Shown here one piece after another: positions 1 through 9,636 of a stretch of DNA of 64,000 nt; the stretch's first letter is position 1, and each line of letters starts with the position of its first letter. Under the pieces are notes generated by a model that had not been told where the DNA came from, did not search any database, and saw only the letters and a list, made by a program, of their open reading frames with translations. Origin of the DNA: Pseudomonadota bacterium (GTDB taxonomy: Bacteria; Pseudomonadota; Gammaproteobacteria; Pseudomonadales; Oleiphilaceae); assembly GCA_002747395.1 (NCBI GenBank), contig PDPE01000037.1, positions 18,582 to 82,581 on the forward strand, given 5' to 3'. The translations under genes were made by a program, and so were the position numbers.

Positions 1-3000
1 CTGAACCTGGTCTTTGGCCAGCCTGCCAATGGCGAAATACTGGGATTCCGGGTGAGAAAAGTAAAATCCGCTGACTGAAGCGGCGGGCATCATGGCAAAG
101 TGCTCGGTCAACTCAACGCCGATTGTTTCAGGCGCCGACAGGAGTTTGAACAGGGTGGCTTTTTCGGTATGATCCGGGCAGGCCGGGTAGCCGGGTGCCG
201 GGCGAATACCTGTGTATCTCTCTTTAATCAGTTCTTCATTGGTCAGGGTTTCATCCGGTTGATACCCCCAGATTTCTGTTCGTACCAAATGGTGCATTCT
301 TTCAGCAAAGGCTTCTGCCAGACGATCCGCCAGTGCCTTGACCATGATGCTGTTGTAGTCATCGTTCTGTCTCTGGTATTCCTGAGCCAGCTCTTCGGCA
401 CCGATGCCGGTGGTGACAGCGAAGCCTCCTACATGGTCGGATTTTTTTGCCTCTGCCGGGGCGATGTAATCTGACAGGCAGTAGTTGGGTTTGCCGTTCA
501 TTTTTTTACTTTGCTGCCTGAGACCGTGCAGGCGAGCCAGTGCAGAGTTTGCTGCCTTGTCGGATTCGCTGGCAAATACGTCGATATCGTCGCCAACAGC
601 GTGAGCGGGCCAGATGCCGACAACGCCCTTTGCGGTGAGCAGTTTATTGTCGATAATATGCTGCAAGAGTCGTTGGGCATCATCAAACAGTGTTTTTGCC
701 GCCTCACCTTTTTTGGGGTCATCGAATATTGTCGGGTATTTGCCTGACATATCCCAGGAAATAAAGAAAGGTGTCCAGTCGATGTAATCGATCAGGTCAT
801 TCAACGGGAAGTCCTCAAACACCCTGGTTCCAATCAGGTTGGGGCGGGGCGGGGTGTAGCCCGGCCAGTCAAGATCGGGTTTGTTGTTTACTGCTTCCGT
901 GTAGGTTAACAGCGGGCTTCTGTCGGTCTTTTTGGCCCTCCTGATACGCACTGCCTCGTATTCTTCTCTGGTCTCCGATACAAACGGCGCTTTCAGGGTG
1001 TCGCTGATAAGCCGGGTGGCAACGCTGACACTGCGCGATGCATCGGTTACGTAAACGGCGATATCATTGGTGTACTGGGGTTCGATCTTGACCGCTGTGT
1101 GTGCTTTTGATGTTGTCGCACCACCAATCATCAGCGGGATATTCATTCCGATACGTTGCATTTCCTGGGCAACGTAGACCATTTCGTCGAGAGAAGGGGT
1201 AATCAGGCCACTCAATCCAATAATATCAACCTTCTCTTTTTGTGCGGTTTCGAGAATTTTCTCGCAGGGAACCATCACCCCCAGGTCAATGACCTCGAAA
1301 TTGTTACACTGCAATACCACGCCAACAATGTTTTTGCCGATATCGTGAACATCGCCCTTTACCGTGGCCATAAGAATTTTGCCCTTGGCTTCGGCTGTTT
1401 CACCCTTTTCTTCTTCGATATAGGGAATAAGGTGAGCGACCGCCTGTTTCATTACCCGGGCACTTTTCACCACCTGGGGCAAAAACATTTTGCCTTCACC
1501 AAACAGGTCTCCAACCACATTCATCCCCTGCATGAGCGGGCCTTCAATGACTTCAATCGGGCGGTTTGCTGCCAGCCTTGCTTCTTCCGTATCTTCAATA
1601 ATATGACTGGTGATCCCTTTCACCAGTGCGTGCGCCAGCCGTTTTTCTATCGGCAGTTGGCGCCAGGCGTTGTCTTCCTCTTTTTGCTTGCCGGTTCCAC
1701 CAACAAACCGGTTTGCCACGTCAAGCAGGCGCTCTGTTGCATCCGGGCGCCGGTTCAGTACCACATCTTCTACGCGCTCGCGCAGTTCGGGGGGAATTTC
1801 ATCATAGATGACCAGTTGCCCCGGATTGACTATGCCCATATTCATACCGGCTTTGATGGCGTGGTATAAAAAGACGGAATGGATTGCCTCCCGAACCGGG
1901 TTGTTACCCCTGAAGGAGAAGGAAACATTGCTGACGCCTCCTGAAATACTGGCGTATGGCAGGTTTTGCCTGATCCATCGGGTGGCTTCAATAAAGTCTA
2001 CCGCGTAGTTGTTGTGCTCCTCTATGCCGGTAGCGACTGCAAATATATTCGGGTCAAAAACAATATCTTCGGGTGGAAAGCCAATGCCGGTCAGCAGGTC
2101 GTAGGAGCGCTTGCATATTTCCTTTTTACGCTCGAAAGTATCCGCCTGACCGGTTTCATCGAATGCCATGACAACGGTTGCCGCGCCATACTTCATGCAG
2201 TCCCGGGCCTTGTCCAGAAAGTCCTGTTCACCTTCTTTCAGGCTGATAGAGTTAACAATGGACTTGCCCTGAATACACTTTAACCCTGCTTCGATCACAT
2301 CCCATTTTGATGAGTCAACCATAATGGGAACACGCGAAATATCGGGCTCGGAGGCGATCAGGGACAAGAAGGTCTGCATTGCCTCTTTGGAGTCGAGCAT
2401 TCCCTCATCCATGTTGATATCAATAATCTGGGCGCCATTTTCAACCTGTTGCTGTGCGACCTCCAGTGCTTCTTCAAACTGTTCTTCCTTGATCAGGCGC
2501 AGGAATTTTGCCGAGCCGGTGACATTGGTTCGCTCTCCCACATTGACGAACAGCAAATCTTCTTTCACCGTAAAAGGCTCAAGCCCTGATAACCGCATGA
2601 CCCTTTCAGGTTGCGCCGGGGTTCTCGGAGGCAGGTTGGCTACACGCTCGGCAATGGCGGCAATGTGCTCCGGCGAAGAGCCGCAACAGCCACCAATAAT
2701 GTTGACCAGCCCGTCTTTGGCAAACTGTTCGATAATCGTGGCCATTTCATCCGGTGTTTGATCATATTCACCAAACTCATTCGGCAATCCGGCATTCGGG
2801 TGGGCACTGACAAAGCACTCCGCCTTGCTGGCGAGCTCGGCAACATAGGGGCGCAAGGCGTCGGCCCCGAGTGCGCAGTTAAGGCCGACGGCCAGGGGGT
2901 GGCAATGACGAACCGAGTTCCAGAATGCTTCGGTGGTCTGGCCGGAGAGGGTGCGGCCCGATGCATCGGTAATGGTTCCCGAAAGCATAATCGGCAAGTC

Positions 3001-3624
3001 GAGATGGTTATCTGACAGATACTGCTGTACCGCATAGATGGCGGCCTTGGCGTTCAGCGTGTCAAAGATGGTTTCGATCAGCAGAATGTCTACGCCACCC
3101 TCGACCAGGGCTCTGGTGGATTCGTAGTAGTCTTCTGCCAGTGCATCGAAACTGGTATTTCGATACCCCGGGTTGTTTACATCGGGAGAGATGGAAGCGG
3201 TTTTGGAGGTTGGCCCCAGTACGCCGGCAACGAAACGCGGTCTGTCAGGGGTTTGAGTGGTGATTTCGTCGGCAACTTCCTTTGCCAGCCGGGCAGACTG
3301 GAAATTGATTTCATACACCAGATCCGTCATGTCGTAATCGGCCTGGGATGCAATGGTGGCATTGAAGGTATTGGTTTCCAGGATGTCTGCACCGGCCTGT
3401 AAATATTGCCTGTGTATGTCCTTGATAATCTCTGGCTGAGTCAGGGAAAGCAGATCGTTATTGCCCTTGATCTCTTTGTGAAAGTCTGCAAACCTTTCGC
3501 CCCGATAATCTTCCTCGGTCAACTTGTGGCGCTGAATCATCGTACCCATCGCGCCATCGAGAATCAGTATTCTTTGATCGAGGGCGGATTGCAGGAGGGA
3601 TTTACGCGCATTGGTACTGGTCAT
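1..3624 (-). CDS. metH: Cobalamin-dependent methionine synthase MetH (3' end beyond the window)
   Basis: Transfers the methyl group of 5-methyltetrahydrofolate to homocysteine through enzyme-bound cobalamin in the cytoplasm. About 1208 codons are visible; E. coli MetH has 1227 residues, so only the last few codons lie left of position 1. The start is the CAT (reverse) at 3622-3624. Domains in order: homocysteine/zinc module with GGCCGS near residue 311; pterin-binding module (about 350-620); cobalamin module with [12 protein letters not shown], the cobalt-ligating His near 759; AdoMet reactivation domain with [13 protein letters not shown] near 1145. No frameshift is seen. It is divergent from nfuA. 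The corrin operon at the other end of the window would supply its cofactor. Confidence 0.97.
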   Translation of the reverse strand, partial: MTSTNARKSLLQSALDQRILILDGAMGTMIQRHKLTEEDYRGERFADFHKEIKGNNDLLSLTQPEIIKDIHRQYLQAGADILETNTFNATIASQADYDMTDLVYEINFQSARLAKEVADEITTQTPDRPRFVAGVLGPTSKTASISPDVNNPGYRNTSFDALAEDYYESTRALVEGGVDILLIETIFDTLNAKAAIYAVQQYLSDNHLDLPIMLSGTITDASGRTLSGQTTEAFWNSVRHCHPLAVGLNCALGADALRPYVAELASKAECFVSAHPNAGLPNEFGEYDQTPDEMATIIEQFAKDGLVNIIGGCCGSSPEHIAAIAERVANLPPRTPAQPERVMRLSGLEPFTVKEDLLFVNVGERTNVTGSAKFLRLIKEEQFEEALEVAQQQVENGAQIIDINMDEGMLDSKEAMQTFLSLIASEPDISRVPIMVDSSKWDVIEAGLKCIQGKSIVNSISLKEGEQDFLDKARDCMKYGAATVVMAFDETGQADTFERKKEICKRSYDLLTGIGFPPEDIVFDPNIFAVATGIEEHNNYAVDFIEATRWIRQNLPYASISGGVSNVSFSFRGNNPVREAIHSVFLYHAIKAGMNMGIVNPGQLVIYDEIPPELRERVEDVVLNRRPDATERLLDVANRFVGGTGKQKEEDNAWRQLPIEKRLAHALVKGITSHIIEDTEEARLAANRPIEVIEGPLMQGMNVVGDLFGEGKMFLPQVVKSARVMKQAVAHLIPYIEEEKGETAEAKGKILMATVKGDVHDIGKNIVGVVLQCNNFEVIDLGVMVPCEKILETAQKEKVDIIGLSGLITPSLDEMVYVAQEMQRIGMNIPLMIGGATTSKAHTAVKIEPQYTNDIAVYVTDASRSVSVATRLISDTLKAPFVSETREEYEAVRIRRAKKTDRSPLLTYTEAVNNKPDLDWPGYTPPRPNLIGTRVFEDFPLNDLIDYIDWTPFFISWDMSGKYPTIFDDPKKGEAAKTLFDDAQRLLQHIIDNKLLTAKGVVGIWPAHAVGDDIDVFASESDKAANSALARLHGLRQQSKKMNGKPNYCLSDYIAPAEAKKSDHVGGFAVTTGIGAEELAQEYQRQNDDYNSIMVKALADRLAEAFAERMHHLVRTEIWGYQPDETLTNEELIKERYTGIRPAPGYPACPDHTEKATLFKLLSAPETIGVELTEHFAMMPAASVSGFYFSHPESQYFAIGRLAKDQVQ

Positions 3625-3627
3625 GTC

Positions 3628-3653
3628 TGTTGTTTTCCGATGTTGTTTTCCGA
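3628..3653. repeat. 13-bp perfect tandem duplication upstream of metH
   Basis: The unit tgttgttttccga occurs twice head to tail at 3628-3640 and 3641-3653, immediately before the metH start codon. It lies in the mRNA leader where the ribosome binding site of metH should be, and no good Shine-Dalgarno is visible there. Confidence 0.85.
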
Positions 3654-3880
3654 AGCAGGAGGGTCGGTTATAAAAAAACGGGCAATTGTAGCAGAAAAAG
3701 ACCGGGTTATCTGTACCCGTATCACAGCCGTTGGCATGTCGGGCGCAAAAACCGGTTTTCAATCGGGTTATCGCGCGAGAATGAACCCGAGTGGTTTACC
3801 TGGTCTTTATCCTCGTGGAAAGATTGCGTAGAATACCGGAATCCTATCATTCAGGTGATCACATTCATGGTAACAGTTCA

Positions 3881-4459
3881 ATGGTAACAGTAACGGAATC
3901 AGCACAAGAATATTTGGCCGGTCTTCTGGAAAAACAGGAGACGGAGGGAATGTCCGTGAGGATGTTTGTCGCTCAACCTGGTACACGAAGTGCCGAGACC
4001 TGTCTGGCGTATTGTCGGCCTGATGAGGTAAAAATGGAAGATGAGCGAATCAATTACGATAATCTGGTTGTTTACCTGGATGCTGTGAGTGTGCCCTACC
4101 TGGAAGAAGCCGTTGTGGATTATGACAAGGATCGTATGGGCGGGCAGCTAACAATCAAGGCACCGAACGCGAAAGTGCCCAATATTGCCGAGGATTCCCC
4201 TCTGCCAGAAAAAATAAACTATATGCTGGCAACGGAAATCAATCCGGGTTTGGCCTCTCATGGTGGTGAGGTGACCCTGATCGAGGTGAAGGATGGCATT
4301 GCCCGCCTGAGATTTGGAGGAGGTTGCCAGGGCTGCAGTGCGGTCAGCCTGACCTTGAAAGAAGGTGTGGAGAAAAGACTGATCGAGCAAATCCCCGAGC
4401 TGAAAGGGGTTATGGATGTTACCGATCACTCCATAACGGAAGGTGCCTACTATCAGTAA
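3881..4459 (+). CDS. nfuA: Fe-S biogenesis protein NfuA
   Basis: Scaffold/carrier that delivers [4Fe-4S] clusters to apoproteins. 192 residues against 191 in E. coli. The N-terminal two thirds is a degenerate A-type carrier domain (about 1-95); the C-terminal NifU domain carries GGGCQGCS with cysteines at 149 and 152, the cluster ligands. The start ATG at 3881 gives [12 protein letters not shown]. An earlier ATG at 3867, produced by a 14-bp duplication of the start region, is out of frame and stops after six codons. A 19-bp tandem array begins at its stop codon. It is divergently oriented to metH. Confidence 0.95.
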   Translation: MVTVTESAQEYLAGLLEKQETEGMSVRMFVAQPGTRSAETCLAYCRPDEVKMEDERINYDNLVVYLDAVSVPYLEEAVVDYDKDRMGGQLTIKAPNAKVPNIAEDSPLPEKINYMLATEINPGLASHGGEVTLIEVKDGIARLRFGGGCQGCSAVSLTLKEGVEKRLIEQIPELKGVMDVTDHSITEGAYYQ

Positions 4460-4557
4460 CGTTGTGTATTTTCAGTAACGTTGTGTATCTTCAATAACAT
4501 TGTGTGTCTTCAGTATCATTATGTATTTTCAGTAACACCAGTAACACCGTGTATCTT
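4454..4557. repeat. 19-bp tandem repeat array after nfuA (five full units)
   Basis: Units of 19 bp, consensus cagtaacgttgtgtatctt, start at 4454, 4473, 4492, 4511 and 4539, with a 9-bp partial unit at 4530-4538. The first unit contains the nfuA stop codon (4457-4459), so the array is built from the gene's own 3' end. Units differ at one to four positions. No spacers like those of CRISPR and no T tract are present. Confidence 0.9.
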
Positions 4558-4613
4558 CAAAGCCGGATATTGCCAGCGCCGGATATTATATTAACCCCGG
4601 GGAATACTGATCA

Positions 4614-5489
4614 ATGATAATTCGATTTGCTTGTGCTTTTTTTGCCTTGGTATTTATGTTGCCTCTGTCTGCCTTTGCCGGGCGGGTTGAACTGTTTCCC
4701 TATGGTAAGGTATTAAAGGAGAACAGCATTAAAAGCAGTGATTACCTGGTTGTTGCCGACCAGGTAAAATGGGTCAACAATACACTCAGGCTGGACTCGG
4801 AAATTCGTTTGACAGCGGAAGGCGAAAAGCGTTTGCAACTGATCGATCCCGGGCATTCCAGCAAGCAGGCTTTTCTTTTTATGCAGTCCGGGTTGGAAGC
4901 CCGGGGTGCAAAACCTGTCTTTGTCTGTCAAGGGCGCGATTGCGGGGCCAGTAACCTCTGGGCAAATCAGGTGTTTCAGGTTTCCAGGTTGTACGGAAAA
5001 GATCGGGAACAGTTTTATGGCCTGTACGCCCTGAACCAGGAGGGGCACCACCAGCTTGTTATTGTTTACGCCATCAAGCGGGGCAACGGGCGGGTGTATC
5101 TGTACACCGAACAGTTAACAGCCCAAACCATTCCTCCTGAACTTGCCAAATACTTTGGAGATCAGAAACCGCAATTGCGCAGTATTGAAGTCAGCCTGTC
5201 AGAAAGGAAACTGTCGGATATTTTTGCCAGTGAACTGTTTTCTCGCGTCAAAGCCATGCTGGATGACAATCCGGCCATAACACTCTGGCTGGTTTGCAGG
5301 GTCGAAAATGAGGCGGCGACCTATGCGGATTCTGTAAAGGCATCCAGAGAGATAGTGGAATCGGCCCGGGAATGGCTGGTGGCAAAAGGCGTATCCGCTT
5401 CCCGAATTGCGACCCTGGGTATCGGGCCATTTCCTCTCGAATATAAAAAGGGTGGCGGCACACTTGATATTCACTTTGTTCAGAATTAA
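4614..5489 (+). CDS. Exported DUF4892-family protein with OmpA-like C-terminus
   Basis: 291 residues with a clear Sec signal peptide (about 1-22, cleavage after SAFA). The middle carries CQGRDCGASNLWANQVF near residues 103-119, which I recognise as the hallmark of DUF4892 envelope proteins of Pseudomonas-like bacteria. The C-terminal 70 residues (SREIVESAREWLVAKGVSAS, then GIGPF) resemble the helix and strand of OmpA/MotB-type peptidoglycan-associating domains, though the canonical binding residues are not obvious. It probably acts in the periplasm or at the outer membrane; its function is unknown. The ATG at 4614 is chosen because the signal peptide starts there. Confidence 0.75.
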   Translation: MIIRFACAFFALVFMLPLSAFAGRVELFPYGKVLKENSIKSSDYLVVADQVKWVNNTLRLDSEIRLTAEGEKRLQLIDPGHSSKQAFLFMQSGLEARGAKPVFVCQGRDCGASNLWANQVFQVSRLYGKDREQFYGLYALNQEGHHQLVIVYAIKRGNGRVYLYTEQLTAQTIPPELAKYFGDQKPQLRSIEVSLSERKLSDIFASELFSRVKAMLDDNPAITLWLVCRVENEAATYADSVKASREIVESAREWLVAKGVSASRIATLGIGPFPLEYKKGGGTLDIHFVQN

Positions 5490-5521
5490 CCAGCACCAGA
5501 AATACGATCCGGGATACTATT

Positions 5522-6469
5522 GTGGAAAAAGCCCTTTTTGCCCGATTTAAACGTAATGAGCTGGTTCAGCAGCTTTCCACTGTCAATGATTATGTGCGTT
5601 TTTGTCTCTCCCGGTTGAACGAGGCAGATGTGTTTTTTGGTCATGGAAATGACAATAGCTGGGACGAGTCGCTTCATCTTGTTTTGCACAGTCTCCACCT
5701 GCCTTCCGATATCAACCCCGTACTCCTTGATGCGTCGCTTTCCATGGAAGAGCGAGAGCTGTTGCTTGATCGAATCGGGCAGCGAATCGATGACCGGGTG
5801 CCCAATGCCTATATACTCGGGGAAGCCTGGTTTCTGGGGATTCCGTTTCATGTCGATGAAAGGGTGTTGATACCGCGTTCACCCATAGCGGAGTTGATAG
5901 AACACGGGTTTGAACCCTGGATTCACCCCGGAGCCATTAGCCGCGTGCTGGATTTGTGTTGCGGGAGCGGGTGTATCGGTATTGCCACTGCAATGATATG
6001 TGAACATGTGTCGGTCGACCTGGTTGATATCTCGCCGGGCGCACTGGAAGTGGCAGTGTCCAATATCGAGCGACACCATTTGCAATCACGTGTGAAAACA
6101 ATAGAAAGTGACTTGTTCAGCCAGCTATCGGAAAAATATGACCTGATCCTTTCCAACCCCCCCTATGTAGATAGCCGGGATCTGGCCGAGATGCCCGCCG
6201 AGTTTGACAAGGAGCCGGTTTTGGGGTTGCAGGCCGGGGAAGACGGACTGGATATAGTGCGAAGAATACTCAAGCATGCGCGAACCTGCCTGAATGATGG
6301 TGGTGTGCTGGTTGTTGAAGTGGGGAACAGCTGGCAGGCACTTGAGGCTCTGTATGCCGAGGTACCCTTTACCTGGATTGAATTCGAAAACGGGGGTGGC
6401 GGAGTGTTTGTTCTGACCGCCCTGGAACTGGATCGCTATCAGTCGGTATTTGATTTCAATTGCCGTTAA
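5522..6469 (+). CDS. prmB: Ribosomal protein L3 (glutamine-N5) methyltransferase PrmB
   Basis: S-adenosylmethionine-dependent methyltransferase that modifies a glutamine of ribosomal protein L3. 315 residues, against about 310 in E. coli. An N-terminal helical region (1-100) is followed by the Rossmann domain with VLDLCCGSGCIGIA (motif I) near 142-155 and the glutamine-binding SNPPYVD with NPPY at 212-215. The start is GTG at 5522; no upstream ATG keeps the frame. In many gammaproteobacteria prmB precedes aroC, as it does here, which favours PrmB over the paralogue PrmC (normally beside prfA). Confidence 0.92.
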   Translation: MEKALFARFKRNELVQQLSTVNDYVRFCLSRLNEADVFFGHGNDNSWDESLHLVLHSLHLPSDINPVLLDASLSMEERELLLDRIGQRIDDRVPNAYILGEAWFLGIPFHVDERVLIPRSPIAELIEHGFEPWIHPGAISRVLDLCCGSGCIGIATAMICEHVSVDLVDISPGALEVAVSNIERHHLQSRVKTIESDLFSQLSEKYDLILSNPPYVDSRDLAEMPAEFDKEPVLGLQAGEDGLDIVRRILKHARTCLNDGGVLVVEVGNSWQALEALYAEVPFTWIEFENGGGGVFVLTALELDRYQSVFDFNCR

Positions 6470-6476
6470 CAAGCAT

Positions 6477-6511
6477 TGTGGTGGTCTGAATTGTATGTGG
6501 CGGTCTGAATC
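6477..6511. repeat. 19-bp imperfect tandem duplication after prmB
   Basis: tgtggtggtctgaattgta at 6477-6495 is followed by a second copy, tgtggcggtctgaatc, from 6496. It begins eight bases after the prmB stop codon, in the same position as the repeats behind nfuA, leuC and the chemoreceptor gene. Confidence 0.7.
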
Positions 6512-6598
6512 GCCAGGGTTATCCTGGGCGGGAGAATCTGTCGGGGGCATAGTCGCAGGTCAGGTTAAAATTCTTCAATCAGCGAAACGGCGTTGGTG

Positions 6599-6604
6599 TA
6601 TAAT
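6599..6604 (+). promoter_or_regulatory. Probable -10 element of the aroC promoter
   Basis: A perfect TATAAT at 6599-6604 followed by a GC-rich stretch lies 32 bases upstream of the aroC start. The -35 region about 17 bases upstream is a poor match, so the call rests on the -10 alone. Confidence 0.4.
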
Positions 6605-6636
6605 GCCGCGCAAACAGTTTTAGGTGAAGTCGGGAT

Positions 6637-7740
6637 ATGTCTGGAAATTCGATTGGGAAGTTATTTACAGTTACCACTTTCGGCGAAAGTCACGGTTTGG
6701 CACTTGGAGCCATTGTCGATGGCTGTCCGCCCGGGCTGGCATTGTCAGAGGCAGACCTTCAGCAAGACCTGGATCGCAGGAAGCCGGGAACATCCAGGCA
6801 TACCACCCAGCGCAGGGAAGCTGACCGGGTTACCATTCTGTCTGGCGTGTTTGAGGGGAAGACGACCGGAACCCCGATTGGCCTGTTGATAGAAAATACG
6901 GATCAGCGCTCAAAGGATTATTCCGCTATCAAGGATCAGTTTCGCCCGGCTCATGCCGATTATGTCTACAACCAGAAATATGGCTTCCGCGACTACCGTG
7001 GCGGTGGCCGGTCTTCTGCCCGCGAAACGGCGGTTCGAGTGGCGGCAGGAGGAATCGCCCGAAAGTATCTGGCGCACAGTGAGGGAATCACTGTTCGTGG
7101 CTACCTCTCCCGGCTTGGCCCGATTGGTACGGTAACCGACAGCTTTGACTGGAACCAGGTGAACAGGAATCCGTTTTTCTGCCCGGATGCGGCGCTTGTC
7201 GCCGAGCTTGAAGCCTATATGGACGCCTTGAGAAAAGAAGGTAATTCCATTGGCGCTGAAGTGACAGTGGTTGCAGAAAACGTCCCCCCGGGATTGGGGG
7301 AGCCGGTTTTTGATCGTCTTGATGCCGAACTGGCTCATTCCCTGATGAGTATCAATGCGGTGAAAGGGGTGGAAATTGGACAAGGTTTCGGGGTCGTTGA
7401 TTGCAAGGGCACTGATCACCGGGACGAGATGACTCCGAAGGGTTTTCTGTCCAATAATGCCGGTGGAATCCTGGGTGGCATTTCAAGCGGTCAGGACGTG
7501 ATTGCCCGAATCGCGCTAAAGCCAACGTCCAGCCTGCGCTTGCCTGGCAAGAGCATTGATTTGAACGGCAACCCGATTGAAGTGGTGACACACGGCCGCC
7601 ATGACCCCTGTGTCGGCATTCGTGCTACCCCCATCGCCGAGGCGATGGTGGCGATCACCCTGATGGATCATTACTTGCGTCATCGGGGGCAAAACAGCGA
7701 TGTATCTTGCCAAACCCCTGTTATCGGAGGCGCGAACTGA
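6637..7740 (+). CDS. aroC: Chorismate synthase
   Basis: Last step of the shikimate pathway: anti-1,4-elimination of phosphate from EPSP using reduced FMN. 367 residues, normal for the family. Signature stretches are [18 protein letters not shown] near residues 15-32, [11 protein letters not shown] near 121-131 and ATPIAEAM near the C-terminus. The start ATG at 6637 gives the typical [10 protein letters not shown]. The stop is six bases before the following transporter ATG. Chorismate also supplies the tryptophan genes and the folate branch present further right. Confidence 0.97.
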   Translation: MSGNSIGKLFTVTTFGESHGLALGAIVDGCPPGLALSEADLQQDLDRRKPGTSRHTTQRREADRVTILSGVFEGKTTGTPIGLLIENTDQRSKDYSAIKDQFRPAHADYVYNQKYGFRDYRGGGRSSARETAVRVAAGGIARKYLAHSEGITVRGYLSRLGPIGTVTDSFDWNQVNRNPFFCPDAALVAELEAYMDALRKEGNSIGAEVTVVAENVPPGLGEPVFDRLDAELAHSLMSINAVKGVEIGQGFGVVDCKGTDHRDEMTPKGFLSNNAGGILGGISSGQDVIARIALKPTSSLRLPGKSIDLNGNPIEVVTHGRHDPCVGIRATPIAEAMVAITLMDHYLRHRGQNSDVSCQTPVIGGAN

Positions 7741-7746
7741 TCGGTG

Positions 7747-8928
7747 ATGCAGAAAGGCAGCAGTTCGCTTTCCTCCCCGGTATATTTTTTTCTCTCCAAT
7801 TTTTATTTCTGGTATTTTGCTCTGCTTGGGGGGTTGGCACCCTACTGGAGCCTGTACCTCGAGTCGCTCGGTTTCAGCCATTTGGAGATCGGCCAGCTTA
7901 TGGCTATTCTTATGATCACCAAGGTGCTTGCGCCCAATTTGTGGAGCTGGCTGGGTGATCGGAGCAATCGTCGCCTCAGTCTTGTTCGCTGGGGGTCATT
8001 TCTCGGTTGTGCCTGTTTTGGCCTTTTCTTTGTGTCATCCGGTTTCTGGCTGTTTGCATTGGCCATGTTGCTGTTCAGTTTTTTCTGGAACGCGGTACTG
8101 CCCCAGTACGAGGTGATTACCATGTTCAACCTGAAAAACGACAAAAGCAGATACGGGCATATCAGGCTTTGGGGTTCTATCGGTTTTATCGTTGCCGTTT
8201 TTTTGCTCGGCGCCCTGTTCGATTATATACCAATCGCTTATTTACCTTTTTGTTTATTTGTTATTCTATCAGGTATCTGGCTAAGTGCATTGGCTCCCGT
8301 GCAAGAACCCAGGCACTTTGCTCAACACAGTCTGTCCGGATTACTGGGTGTCTTGCGTTCGAAAGTGGTCATTGCGTTTTTTGTTGCCAACCTGTTGCTA
8401 CAAATCTCTCATGGGGCGTACTACACTTTCTTTAGTATCTACATGGAGGAAATTGGCTATTCCAGAGTGGCAACAGGTCTGTTATGGGCGGAGGGGGTGA
8501 TTGCCGAGGTGGTATTGTTTTTGATTATGCCTCGCCTGTTTGCCAGGTATACGCTACGATTCCTGATGATCGCGGCACTTGCCATTACCGGATTCAGATG
8601 GCTGATTACCGGCTGGACGGGTGACTCGTTGCCACTGCTTGTACTGGCACAACTGGGGCATGCAGCGTCATTCGGTTTGACGCATGCTATCGCTATTTAT
8701 TTTGTAAACAAAGCGTTTATGGGGGTGCACGAAGGCCAGGGGCAGGCACTCTACAGTGCTGCAAGTTTTGGTTTCGGGGGTGCGATCGGGGCGTTTGCCT
8801 GTGGCTATCTGGCGACTGTATTCCCGTTAGCGGCACTTTTCCTGTTTTCCGCGCTGGTGTCTGTGGTTGCGTTATGGATCGCCTGGGCTGGTTTTTATCC
8901 CGAGTTTTCTGATTCGGTTCAACGCTAG
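7747..8928 (+). CDS. MFS transporter, HcaT/3-phenylpropionate-permease-like
   Basis: 393-residue integral membrane protein with about 12 predicted hydrophobic segments. The N-terminus YFWYFALLGGLAPYWSLYL and the following GLGFSHLEIGQL-type loop with WLGDRSNRR between TM2 and TM3 match the LacY/HcaT-like MFS_1 subgroup. The substrate cannot be read from sequence. The start ATG at 7747 is preferred to a GTG one codon earlier. Only six bases separate it from aroC, so the two are probably co-transcribed; the same aroC-MFS pair is common in Pseudomonas relatives. Confidence 0.85.
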   Translation: MQKGSSSLSSPVYFFLSNFYFWYFALLGGLAPYWSLYLESLGFSHLEIGQLMAILMITKVLAPNLWSWLGDRSNRRLSLVRWGSFLGCACFGLFFVSSGFWLFALAMLLFSFFWNAVLPQYEVITMFNLKNDKSRYGHIRLWGSIGFIVAVFLLGALFDYIPIAYLPFCLFVILSGIWLSALAPVQEPRHFAQHSLSGLLGVLRSKVVIAFFVANLLLQISHGAYYTFFSIYMEEIGYSRVATGLLWAEGVIAEVVLFLIMPRLFARYTLRFLMIAALAITGFRWLITGWTGDSLPLLVLAQLGHAASFGLTHAIAIYFVNKAFMGVHEGQGQALYSAASFGFGGAIGAFACGYLATVFPLAALFLFSALVSVVALWIAWAGFYPEFSDSVQR

Positions 8929-9189
8929 AAAAGCTTTCCTGTGACCCGGCAGGCAGGGATTCCAATACAGGTTTTTCATGGCGTGACAGAAAGCAGATTC
9001 TTGCAGGGAAAGCGGGAAGTTTTAGCACTTGTCTATGTCTATTGGCTCAAAAAAAACCGATAATAGACAGCCAGGTGTTTGCGGAGTGCAGCGCCATAAT
9101 CATTTTAACGTTGCAGTGACAGGCTTGAAACGGTTTCAGGCATGGAACACATTGACAACAAGCATACGAGACACAAAAAGGAGATAGGT

Positions 9190-9546
9190 ATGTCGGATAA
9201 CTTGCTGGGAAATATTCCCGATCAGGCAAAAAATGCATTTGATTCAATGAATAAAATCAATCAGGTCATTGTTGCAAATCTGCAGAAGGTTGCTGAATTT
9301 CAAATGAATGCAGTGAAATCCTACGCGGAACTGACCATGAACCAGGTAAAAACGATTTCTGATGTTCGTGACGTCGATTCGCTCAAGGCACTGGGCACCG
9401 GTCAGGCTGCGTTCGTCAATGATCTGACCCAGAAAATAATGGACGATTTCAAGGCGCTTAACGGAATTGGCGTTGAATTTAAAGACGAAGTTGAAAAAGT
9501 GATCAACGAAGCAAAAGACGGGGCGACTGAATCGGCAGAAAAATAG
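9190..9546 (+). CDS. Phasin family protein (PHA granule surface)
   Basis: 118-residue, highly charged, almost entirely helical protein without signal peptide. The stretch VANLQKVAEFQMNAVKSYAE is typical of the phasin_2 family, amphipathic proteins that coat polyhydroxyalkanoate granules. The start at 9190 is set by the strong Shine-Dalgarno aaaaaggagat at 9176-9186; an in-frame ATG 48 bases upstream lacks one. PHA synthase follows 90 bases downstream, which supports the call. A GC-rich hairpin sits between them. Confidence 0.85.
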   Translation: MSDNLLGNIPDQAKNAFDSMNKINQVIVANLQKVAEFQMNAVKSYAELTMNQVKTISDVRDVDSLKALGTGQAAFVNDLTQKIMDDFKALNGIGVEFKDEVEKVINEAKDGATESAEK

Positions 9547-9571
9547 GCCGGGCAGACCCTGTATGTTGTTG

Positions 9572-9594
9572 CCAGGGTGGAAACTCCACCCTGG
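9572..9594 (+). terminator. Strong hairpin between phasin gene and phaC
   Basis: ccagggtgga (9572-9581) and tccaccctgg (9585-9594) form a perfect 10-bp stem with a 3-base loop. No T tract follows, so it is more likely an mRNA-stabilising or partial-termination element that lets phasin be made in excess of PhaC than a full terminator. Confidence 0.55.
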
Positions 9595-9636
9595 TGACTG
9601 ATACTTAACAAGCTAAACAGACGAGCGAAACCGAGA

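Noticed and set aside
1156..1869. 237-codon open frame on the plus strand within metH
   Set aside because: It is antisense to the conserved pterin and cobalamin domains of MetH.
4454..4557. CRISPR-like array after nfuA
   Set aside because: Units are adjacent without spacers and differ from each other; it is a plain tandem duplication.
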